Shown here in pieces: positions 1 to 6,281 of a stretch of 64,000 bases of DNA (its first letter is position 1; every line of letters starts with the position of its first letter). This DNA is from Suilimivivens sp964393865 (GTDB lineage: Bacteria > Bacillota > Clostridia > Lachnospirales > Lachnospiraceae). The translations under genes were made by a program, and so were the position numbers. The stretch is from contig CAYMUW010000001.1 of the NCBI GenBank assembly GCA_964393865.1, forward strand, positions 1-64,000. Reading direction: 5' to 3'. The notes under the pieces were generated by a model that saw only the letters and a program-made list of their open reading frames with translations, did no database searches and was not told where the DNA came from.

Positions 1-213
1 TTGAAGATAAGATATAACAGTTAATAAATGCTATAAAAAGTGTCTTATCAGAATTTTAATTTGTCTTTTCAGTGAAGGACAGTTATAGTTAAAATATCTG
101 ATGTATCTAATTTTATGGTTAATAAATTTTAGTGCAGGTATTCAGTACGGCAAAATCGACGAAATTTCAATCAGATTAATGTACTTACAGTAAATTTTCC
201 GTATTCTGCGGTT
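1..213. other. AT-rich leader without a recognisable gene
   Basis: This stretch is AT-rich and frequently interrupted by stops. I see no convincing coding sequence, RNA gene or promoter in it. It lies directly upstream of an N-terminally truncated Rpn relic, so part of it may be decayed sequence from the missing 5' end of that gene, but I could not align it. Confidence 0.4.
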
Positions 214-690
214 TTGTTTTTAAGGTGCACTGTATCTGTACCGGACAGAATGAAGACAAAAATTGTGGTATCCGGCAGAGCTATTCAGTATGACATTCCG
301 GTAATGAAATCTCAAACATATACAATTAATGAGATATTTGAAAAGAAGCTTTTACTGTTAATTCCTTTTCATATTTTCTCATATGAAGGTCATTTTCAAG
401 AGTATAATGAGGATGATACTCAGGTGAATAATCTTATGGAAGATTATAGAGTCATAAGGGAGCATATTGCAAGAAATTATAGCAGGATAAGGGAAGGAGT
501 GAAGTCAGTCATGGGTGGAAAGGTGCTTGAATATGAAGCTAAGACGATATTGAATAAGGGAATTTCTCAAGGAAGAATCGAAACATACAGAGAATTAATT
601 TGTGATAGTCTTATTACATTTGCGGAAGCGGCTCGAAGGCTGCAAATGGAAGAGTCGGAGCTTATGGACTATGTGGGAAAAGAGAGTTAG
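214..690 (+). pseudogene. Rpn-family (COG5464) recombination-promoting nuclease, C-terminal relic
   Basis: The 158-codon frame matches the C-terminal half of Rpn/PD-(D/E)XK transposase-like proteins common in Lachnospiraceae. It opens within the family segment containing VPDRMKTK, VQYDIPVMKSQTY-like residues and the run NEIFEKKLLLLIPFHIF, and ends with a short helical tail after a YEAKTILNKG motif. The N-terminal nuclease domain is absent. The only possible start is a TTG at 214 without a Shine-Dalgarno sequence. These proteins nick DNA and stimulate RecA-independent recombination; this copy has lost its catalytic part and is unlikely to be active. A 13-bp inverted repeat just after its stop probably was its terminator. 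Two further Rpn relics lie near the right end of the sugar loci. Family assignment is from recalled sequence patterns. Confidence 0.75.
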
Positions 691-705
691 AATACTTTAA
701 ATAAA

Positions 706-757
706 GAAGCCATATATTGTAGTAGATGCAAAAGCATGGGATATAATATATGGCTTC
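706..757 (+). terminator. Hairpin containing the spmB start codon
   Basis: A perfect 13-bp inverted repeat (706-718 with 745-757) encloses a 26-nt loop that itself contains an ATGC/GCAT mini-stem. It stands 16 bp after the Rpn relic stop and is followed by CGTTTT, so it looks like that gene's terminator. The 3' arm contains the ATG of spmB. Confidence 0.6.
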
Positions 758-1277
758 CGTTTTATCGAATATTTCCAACATTATCATACCGGTGATCATT
801 TTTTACATTATAGCCTATGGCGTGGTTAATAAGACCAATGTTTATGAAGATTTCGTAAGGGGCGCCAAAGACGGGTTAAAAACAGTAGTTGGAATTATGC
901 CTACCTTGATTGCTCTTATGACAGCGGTGGGTATACTGCGTGCTTCCGGTTTTTTAACCTTTCTTGGAAATCTGGTACGGCCTTTAAGTGAAAGGGCCGG
1001 GTTTCCGGCGGAGCTGGTGCCGCTTGCGTTTATTAAGATGTTTTCATCCTCTGCGGCGACCGGGCTGGTACTGGATATTTTTAAAAATTACGGTACAGAC
1101 TCTATGATTGGGATTATCACCTCAATCATGATGAGCTGTACCGAGACTATTTTTTATACTATGAGTGTATATTTTTTGGCGGCAAAGGTAACCAAAACCA
1201 GATACACACTTACCGGAGCGCTGATTTCCACCCTGGCAGGAATTATCGCAAGCGTAGTGCTGGCGGGAATGATGTAA
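750..1277 (+). CDS. spmB: Spore maturation protein B (SpmB)
   Basis: A 175-residue polytopic membrane protein of the nucleoside-recognition/Gate-domain family that acts with SpmA in dehydrating the spore core; the length is normal. It shows hydrophobic segments near residues 10-25, 48-68, 105-140 and 150-172, and the SpmB pattern NVYEDFVRGAKDGLKTVVGI, then a serine-rich SSSAATGL stretch and a TETIFYTMSVYF segment. No spmA lies upstream; instead an Rpn relic ends 60 bp before. The ATG at 750 has no Shine-Dalgarno sequence and is buried in the 3' arm of a 13-bp hairpin, so translation may be poor or the native 5' region may have been replaced. The protein sequence itself shows no lesion. Confidence 0.85.
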   Translation: MASVLSNISNIIIPVIIFYIIAYGVVNKTNVYEDFVRGAKDGLKTVVGIMPTLIALMTAVGILRASGFLTFLGNLVRPLSERAGFPAELVPLAFIKMFSSSAATGLVLDIFKNYGTDSMIGIITSIMMSCTETIFYTMSVYFLAAKVTKTRYTLTGALISTLAGIIASVVLAGMM

Positions 1278-1347
1278 TGGCATCATAATGATGTAGTGTG
1301 CGCACACTTACACCGGTTAGCTTGCTTACTTCGTTTACAGTCCGCAT
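1276..1347 (-). pseudogene. MerR-family regulator, N-terminal fragment
   Basis: On the minus strand an ATG at 1347, preceded by a strong GGGAGGAAT ribosome-binding site, encodes MRTVNEVSKLTGVSVRTLHH-YDAI, the first 24 residues of a MerR/TipA-type winged helix regulator. Homology then stops abruptly within a few bases of the spmB stop codon, and the frame runs antisense into spmB. The rest of the regulator is gone. Its own promoter with the MerR-type 19-bp spacer is still present. This is a deletion junction abutting spmB. Confidence 0.75.
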
Positions 1348-1370
1348 ATTTGATTCCTCCCGTCTGGCTC

Positions 1371-1401
1371 ATTATAAACTATGATGAAACGTCAGAGTCA
1401 A
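1371..1401 (-). promoter_or_regulatory. MerR-type promoter with 19-bp spacer
   Basis: Read on the minus strand: -35 TTGACT (1401-1396), 19-bp spacer, -10 TATAAT (1376-1371), then GGGAGGAAT and the merR fragment start at 1347. A 19-bp spacer is the hallmark of promoters untwisted by MerR-family activators, so this was probably the regulator's own promoter. Confidence 0.6.
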
Positions 1402-1418
1402 TAAAAAGATAAAATATA

Positions 1419-1460
1419 TTGACACTCATATAAGACTGCGGTAGTAAATAAACATACTAC
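1419..1460 (+). promoter_or_regulatory. Promoter with BlaI/MecI-like operator
   Basis: TTGACA at 1419-1424 and TAGTAA at 1442-1447 are spaced 17 bp. The dyad GTAGTA-N8-TACTAC (1441-1460) overlaps the -10. BlaI/MecI repressors bind TACTAC/GTAGTA-type half-sites, and the codons that follow begin like a BlaI protein, which supports this reading. Confidence 0.55.
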
Positions 1461-1482
1461 AGTCATATGGAGGCTTCAAATT

Positions 1483-1635
1483 ATGGATATAAAATTATTT
1501 GACTCTGAACTTAAGGTAATGGCACAGTGTGATGAAATCTAAGAGCCTTACCGCAAATTTGGTCTGACCTGGACATGGGAGCCGCCCTATGGATTTGAAA
1601 TGTACTTTCAGGGCAAGAAAGTTTGGTATGGGTGA
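1483..1635 (+). pseudogene. blaI-blaR1 deletion relic
   Basis: An ATG at 1483, behind TGGAGG, begins MDIKLFDSELKVM, the typical start of Firmicute BlaI/MecI repressors. The similarity then breaks and an in-frame TAA follows at codon 20. The same frame continues with PYRKFGLTW and MYFQGKKVWYG, which resembles the C-terminal tail of BlaR1 (M56) sensor proteases, ending at 1635. The simplest reading is one internal deletion that joined the first ~13 codons of blaI to the last ~30 of blaR1. The BlaI part is convincing; the BlaR1 part is an inference from recalled tail sequences. Its promoter and operator survive. Confidence 0.55.
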
Positions 1636-1660
1636 ACAGTAAAAGGAGAAAATAGATAAA

Positions 1661-1681
1661 ACCGAATTTTAGTGATTCGGT
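1661..1681 (+). terminator. Weak terminator-like hairpin
   Basis: ACCGAAT (1661-1667) and ATTCGGT (1675-1681) form a 7-bp stem with a 7-nt loop, placed 26 bp after the blaI/blaR1 relic and just before the promoter of the LacI regulator gene. There is no long T tract, so termination would be weak. Confidence 0.4.
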
Positions 1682-1692
1682 ATAATAATATC

Positions 1693-1743
1693 TTGACAAG
1701 AAAAGACTGATTGTCTATGATAGATAATATGAAAGCGGTTGCA
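1693..1743 (+). promoter_or_regulatory. Promoter plus cre/LacI-type operator of the lacI-like gene
   Basis: TTGACA (1693-1698), 17-bp spacer, TATGAT (1716-1721). Directly downstream, 1730-1743 reads TGAAAGCGGTTGCA, which fits the catabolite-responsive element consensus TGWAARCGYTWNCW with one mismatch. It also resembles the TGAAA-CG-TTTCA operators in front of the next operon. It could therefore bind CcpA, the encoded LacI-type protein (autoregulation), or both. Confidence 0.65.
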
Positions 1744-1774
1744 AAACATATGAAAGAGAAGATATTACAGAATT

Positions 1775-2815
1775 ATGGAAAACAAGGCAATCACAATATA
1801 CGATATAGCAAGAGAGGCGGGGGTTTCTCCTGCTACCGTATCCAGAGTACTCACTAACAGTGTAAATGTTCGAAAGGAAAAGAAGGAAAAGGTTCAATAT
1901 TTAATTGATAAGTATAATTTTAAACCTAACGCATTGGCAAAGAGTCTTTCTGACACCAAAAGCAGAGTTATAGGCATTATTGTTGCTGATGTGAGAAATC
2001 CATTTTATGCAGAGGTATTTGTTGCGTGTGAGGATGCGGCGCGAAAGGCCGGATACACAGTGCTGCTGTGTAATTCATTAGGGGTTTTGGATAGAGAAAT
2101 TCAGCATTTTGATATGCTACAACAATATCAGGTGGCAGGTATTATACAGTTAGGCGGCGGTGTGGATGATCTTGTTTCCGATCCTGAATATGTGGAGAAG
2201 ATAAACAGAATATCCCCTAACATTCCTATTGTTGCCGGAGGGAATCTGAATGTCAAGAATTGTTACAGGATAGAAATTGATGCCAACGAGGCCGCAGAGC
2301 TTTTGTTGGAACATTTGATCGGACTGGGACACAGAAAGATTGCATTGGTGGGTGGACGGAGAGATGTTACATCTACACATGAGAAGTATCTGACATACAG
2401 AAGGATATTGGAAAAATATGGAATAGAGTACCGCGAAGAGTATATTGTGGACGGTGAATATAATTATATAACCGGATATGCGGGAATGAATCAATTGTTC
2501 GTCAGAAATGAGGTTCCGACAGCAGTAGTGGCAATCAATGATTTTTCGGCAGCAGGCGTAATGAGAAGTATTACAGAGCACCATTATCGTATTCCCGAAG
2601 ATATTTCGGTTGTCAGCTATGATAATACATATTTTTCTGATCTCTTGACTCCTAAACTTACCAGTATTGATTATGACTATAGCTTGTTTGGGCAGAAACT
2701 GGTTAATACTGCGATAGCAGCAATTGAAGGAGAAGAGGTGCCATTTTTACAGAAAATTAAACCGTCTCTTGTTTTGAAGGAAAGCAGCGGAGCGGTATCG
2801 GCTGGAAAAGACTGA
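1775..2815 (+). CDS. LacI-family transcriptional repressor of the galactoside locus
   Basis: 346 residues with the LacI/GalR plan. The N-terminal helix-turn-helix ITIYDIAREAGVSPATVSRV spans about residues 7-26, with hinge NALAKSLSDTKS near 53-64. A periplasmic-binding-protein-like sensor domain follows from IGIIVADVRNPFYAE (~67) to the end. It should bind DNA as a dimer and release it when a sugar effector binds. Two perfect, mutually reverse-complementary 14-bp operators flank the promoter of the ABC/glycosidase operon 150-270 bp downstream, which makes that operon the obvious target. The effector is unknown, plausibly a galactoside. A terminator separates the regulator from the operon. Confidence 0.85.
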   Translation: MENKAITIYDIAREAGVSPATVSRVLTNSVNVRKEKKEKVQYLIDKYNFKPNALAKSLSDTKSRVIGIIVADVRNPFYAEVFVACEDAARKAGYTVLLCNSLGVLDREIQHFDMLQQYQVAGIIQLGGGVDDLVSDPEYVEKINRISPNIPIVAGGNLNVKNCYRIEIDANEAAELLLEHLIGLGHRKIALVGGRRDVTSTHEKYLTYRRILEKYGIEYREEYIVDGEYNYITGYAGMNQLFVRNEVPTAVVAINDFSAAGVMRSITEHHYRIPEDISVVSYDNTYFSDLLTPKLTSIDYDYSLFGQKLVNTAIAAIEGEEVPFLQKIKPSLVLKESSGAVSAGKD

Positions 2816-2829
2816 AAAATTTCTTTCAT

Positions 2830-2886
2830 AAAGTAAATGGAATTAACACCTTTACACAAGGGATGATTTCATTTACTTTTTCTTTT
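2830..2886 (+). terminator. Rho-independent terminator after the lacI-like gene
   Basis: AAAGTAAATG (2830-2839) pairs with CATTTACTTT (2870-2879), followed by the T-rich tail TTCTTTTT. It ends the regulator transcript before the promoter of the transport operon. Confidence 0.7.
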
Positions 2887-2963
2887 TAAGTCAAAATAAT
2901 TCCCTACATTTTATATAAAAATACCAAAATAATTTATTAATCTTCATTGTTTTTACACAAAAA

Positions 2964-3034
2964 TGAAACCGATTTCAAAAAGTGATTGACTTATAAGCAA
3001 TGTGTGATAAAATAAAAATATGAAATCGGTTTCA
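2964..3034 (+). promoter_or_regulatory. Promoter flanked by two LacI-type operators
   Basis: Operator 1, TGAAACCGATTTCA (2964-2977), and operator 2, TGAAATCGGTTTCA (3021-3034), are exact reverse complements and each is a near-palindrome with central CG. Between them lie TTGACT (2986-2991), a 16-bp spacer and TAAAAT (3008-3013). The centres are 57 bp apart, so one site precedes the -35 and the other covers the start region. This arrangement suits repression by a bridging LacI tetramer or by two dimers. The gene at 1775 is the likely regulator; CcpA binding is an alternative because the sites also resemble cre. Confidence 0.8.
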
Positions 3035-3097
3035 AATGTGCAATATGCACAAAACTTGGAAATACTTGGGATTATTCGAGAATAAAGGAGGAAAAAG

Positions 3098-4429
3098 ATG
3101 AAAAAGAAATTAATATCAACGATTTTAAGCGTAGCTATGGTCATGAGTATGCTTGTTGGTTGTGGAGCAAAAGATGCTGATACTCCTCAAACTGAAACAG
3201 ATGAAACAGAACAGACGGAATCGGCACAGGACAGTGCAGATAGTCAGGAATCCTCTGCATCCGGCGATACGGAGGCATCTTCCGATGCAATTACATTTTG
3301 GTACATGGGTGACAGCACATCCGGTATTGATCCGTTGATTCAGGAGTTTACGGCCGAGACCGGTATTCAGGTTAATGTACAGAGCATACCGTGGCAGAAT
3401 TTAAGTGAAAAGCTTTTAACTGCCATTGCTTCTCAGAGCGGACCTGATGTAATGCAGACAGCTGTTTCGAGAACGGCGGAGCTGGTAACAGCAGATGCAA
3501 TTATTGATATGACAGGTTATCTTGATACAGTGGAAGGATTTAGCAAGGATAGATTTTTTGACGCATCTTATGATTCTTTGAAGATGAACGATAAGTATTA
3601 TGGCGTGCCATGGATTGTTGATGTATACTGCATGCTGTACAGAACCGATTTGTTTGAAGATGCAGGATATACAGAGTTCCCTGCAACTCAGGAAGAGTTT
3701 TTCGAAGCGTGTAAGAAGATTAATGAGCAGACGGGAATTAAACCCTTCTACATTGGCGCAGCAGGAAATTATAATGAGTTATTCTGCTACCCTTATCAGA
3801 GTGGTTCAGAAATCGTTACCGAGGACAGAGTGGCTGTATTTAACCAGCCGGAATACATTGAAGCAATGGAATACCTGAATTCTTTTTATGAGGCAGGACT
3901 TGCAGAGCGTGTAACGGACAATGTAGGAAGCTATGTAAAGCTGACAAACGGCGAGGTTGCAGCATGCTTCGGTGGTACATGGGAGGCCGGACAGCTTCAG
4001 TCCGTAGCTGAAATGGATGGAAAATGGGCAGTTGCCGTATGGCCTAAGGGTTCCGCAACAAATGATTCCGTATATGCAGGCTCCAATCTTGTTATCCCCA
4101 GTTGGACAACCAATGAGGACGCAGCGGTCAAGCTGATTGAGTTTTTGACCCGGACAGAAAATGAATTAAAATACAATGAGATCAATGGCGCACTGCCGGC
4201 AGTAAAGGAAGCGTGGGAAGATGATAGTCTGGCTAATGATCCTGTTCTTTCCGTATTTGGTGAACAGATTAATAACGCCAAGGCGTTCCCGAAGGTTCCT
4301 GAAATTGAGGAAATCGGAATTGAAGCTGTAAGCGCATATGAGAGAATTTCCGTAGGCGAAGAGGATATACAGACAGTTTGTGATGAGTTAAATGAATTTG
4401 CACAGAATGTGCTGGACAGTAATCAATAA
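3098..4429 (+). CDS. Sugar ABC transporter substrate-binding lipoprotein
   Basis: 443 residues. A lipoprotein signal ends in the lipobox LVGC with Cys22, and an acidic Ser/Thr/Glu linker (about 25-65) precedes a family-1 solute-binding domain beginning ITFWYMGDS. Family features include DVMQTAVSR, a YGVPWIVDVYCMLYRTDLF segment typical of the hinge/sugar site, and a C-terminal WEAGQ and NLVIPSW region. It captures an oligosaccharide outside the membrane and delivers it to the two permeases at 4521 and 5417. Downstream glycosidases suggest a beta-galactoside. A strong AAAGGAGG ribosome-binding site precedes the ATG. No ATPase gene is present; such importers usually share an MsmK-like ATPase encoded elsewhere. 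Confidence 0.9.
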   Translation: MKKKLISTILSVAMVMSMLVGCGAKDADTPQTETDETEQTESAQDSADSQESSASGDTEASSDAITFWYMGDSTSGIDPLIQEFTAETGIQVNVQSIPWQNLSEKLLTAIASQSGPDVMQTAVSRTAELVTADAIIDMTGYLDTVEGFSKDRFFDASYDSLKMNDKYYGVPWIVDVYCMLYRTDLFEDAGYTEFPATQEEFFEACKKINEQTGIKPFYIGAAGNYNELFCYPYQSGSEIVTEDRVAVFNQPEYIEAMEYLNSFYEAGLAERVTDNVGSYVKLTNGEVAACFGGTWEAGQLQSVAEMDGKWAVAVWPKGSATNDSVYAGSNLVIPSWTTNEDAAVKLIEFLTRTENELKYNEINGALPAVKEAWEDDSLANDPVLSVFGEQINNAKAFPKVPEIEEIGIEAVSAYERISVGEEDIQTVCDELNEFAQNVLDSNQ

Positions 4430-4450
4430 AAGCTTTTTAGCAATGTAGTG

Positions 4451-4501
4451 AAAAGGGCTGGGCGAACGGCTGGTGACTCAGCCGTCCGCATAAGCCCTTT
4501 T
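4451..4501 (+). promoter_or_regulatory. Intercistronic stem-loop between binding protein and permease
   Basis: A long hairpin with paired AAAAGGGCT/AGCCCTTTT, GCG/CGC and ACGGCTG/CAGCCGT segments sits in the 91-bp gap after the binding-protein gene. No T run follows, so it is better explained as an mRNA-stabilising or partial-attenuation element that keeps the binding protein in excess over the permeases. The second sugar importer in the window has the same arrangement at 35431. Confidence 0.7.
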
Positions 4502-4520
4502 AGATATATGGAGGATAAAA

Positions 4521-5405
4521 GTGAAAAAGGCAAAGTGTTTGACACCGTATGTTTTTGTTGCTCCGGCAGTATTTATTTTATTATTTTGTTCCATTATACC
4601 GATTTTGATTACTTTTGGAATCAGCTTTACAAATCTTGGACTGGCCCAGCTTGGAAAATGGAATCTGCTTAAATTTACCGGATTTACTAATTATGCCAAT
4701 ATTTTATCGGACAGGGTTTTTTTAAAGTCCATAACCAATACGCTTTATTATGTCTGTGTGGGAGTACCGATAGTTATTATTGTGTCATTTTTTCTGGCTT
4801 TTTTACTCCATGGCGGTGGAGAAAGAAAAATCTTTTCCTTTTTCCGTGCAGTATTTTATTCTCCTTCCGTGACGAATATGGTAGCGGTATCCATTGTTTG
4901 GTTGTATTTATTTAATCCATCTATTGGACTATTTAATGATATGCTGGAGTTTATTGGTCTGGAACCGATCATGTGGCTGAAAAGCACGTCTACTGCCAAA
5001 AATTCATTGCTGATTCTTTCTGTATGGAGAAACATGGGGTTGAATATGTTGATTTTCTTAGCGGCGCTGCAATCGGTGCCAAAGGAATTGTATGAGGCAT
5101 CATCAATTGATGGTGCGGGAAAGCTGACTCAGTTATTCAAGATCACGCTTCCTAACATCATGTTTTCTGTTTTCTTCGTAATCGTTACAACACTTATTGG
5201 ATGGTTTCAGTATTTTGAAGAGGTTTATGTTATGACAGAGGGCGGTCCTGCCAACAGTACCATATCAATGACCTACTATGTATATCGTACAGGATTTTGG
5301 TCAGGACGCTTCGGGCAGGCAGCGGCGGCATCAGTTATTTTGTTTGCGTTTATCCTTGTTGTGACTCTGGTGCAGTTATGGCTTCAGGCTAAAAATGACA
5401 AATAA
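4521..5405 (+). CDS. Sugar ABC transporter permease (MalF/UgpA type)
   Basis: A 294-residue inner-membrane protein with six predicted helices and the EAA loop YEASSIDGAGKLTQLFKITL near residues 193-212 that docks to the ATPase. It pairs with the MalG-type permease 11 bp downstream and with the binding protein at 3098. The GTG start at 4521 follows GGAGG with 6-bp spacing. Hairpin 4451-4501 separates it from the binding-protein gene. Confidence 0.9.
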   Translation: MKKAKCLTPYVFVAPAVFILLFCSIIPILITFGISFTNLGLAQLGKWNLLKFTGFTNYANILSDRVFLKSITNTLYYVCVGVPIVIIVSFFLAFLLHGGGERKIFSFFRAVFYSPSVTNMVAVSIVWLYLFNPSIGLFNDMLEFIGLEPIMWLKSTSTAKNSLLILSVWRNMGLNMLIFLAALQSVPKELYEASSIDGAGKLTQLFKITLPNIMFSVFFVIVTTLIGWFQYFEEVYVMTEGGPANSTISMTYYVYRTGFWSGRFGQAAAASVILFAFILVVTLVQLWLQAKNDK

Positions 5406-5416
5406 GGAGTAAGATC

Positions 5417-6238
5417 ATGAAAAGAAAAAAGATGATAGAAAATGGAATATTAGTCTTTATTTTATTCATAGTGGGATGTCTGGTGTGCTTTCCTTTTTTC
5501 TGGATGATTCTTTCCTCCTTTAAGACCAATTTGGAGATTGGGCAGAGCGTACCTACCCTTTTCCCCCGAAATCCTACTACGGCAAATTTTGAAAAACTTT
5601 TTGAGGATATGAGCTTTGGCGTTTATCTGAAAAATACGGTGATTATTACGGCCTATTCGCTTTTGGGAGTTTTGATTAATTCCATGGCAGGCTATGGATT
5701 TGCAAAATTCAGGTTTAAGGGAAAAAATGTTCTTTTTGTAATTGTTCTTTGTACATTGATGATACCATCACAGGTAACGATGATACCAATTTATGTGATC
5801 ATGAACCTGCTGGGGCTTACCGACACGTATACCGGTATGGTGTTGCCGGGACTGGTATCTGCATTCGCCATTTTTCTTTTCCGGCAGTTTATTGGAACGA
5901 TTTCTGACGATTTTCTTGAGGCAGCCAAGATTGACGGAGCAGGTGAGGCTTACATTTTCACAAGGATTATCCTCCCTTTAACAAAGCCGATCCTTTCGCT
6001 TCAAATCGTGCTGACTTTTATCAATGGATGGAACTCCTTCCTATGGCCACTTATTATGTCCAATGACGATAAGCATTATACCTTATCGGTAGGTCTTGCG
6101 TTAATGCAGAATATGTACTCTCAGGATTACGGTCTTCTGATGGCGGGAGCCACCATTATGATTATTCCGGTTATTGTAGTTTACGCTGTTTTTCAGAAAC
6201 AGATTATCAAGGGCATCAGTTTATCAAGCTATAAATAG
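5417..6238 (+). CDS. Sugar ABC transporter permease (MalG/UgpE type)
   Basis: 273 residues, six predicted helices, binding-protein-dependent transport family. The cytoplasmic EAA loop EAAKIDGAGEAYIFTRIILP lies near residues 174-193. The C terminus ends ...QKQIIKGISLSSYK, the usual tail of this family. It forms the membrane channel together with the preceding permease. Confidence 0.9.
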   Translation: MKRKKMIENGILVFILFIVGCLVCFPFFWMILSSFKTNLEIGQSVPTLFPRNPTTANFEKLFEDMSFGVYLKNTVIITAYSLLGVLINSMAGYGFAKFRFKGKNVLFVIVLCTLMIPSQVTMIPIYVIMNLLGLTDTYTGMVLPGLVSAFAIFLFRQFIGTISDDFLEAAKIDGAGEAYIFTRIILPLTKPILSLQIVLTFINGWNSFLWPLIMSNDDKHYTLSVGLALMQNMYSQDYGLLMAGATIMIIPVIVVYAVFQKQIIKGISLSSYK

Positions 6239-6281
6239 ATATTGGAATTATATATGATTATAATATGGAGGAATATCATTT

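Noticed and set aside
4448..4672. Short frame overlapping the hairpin and the permease start
   Set aside because: It runs through the stem-loop and out of frame through the permease, has no family resemblance, and the permease has a clear GGAGG-GTG start.
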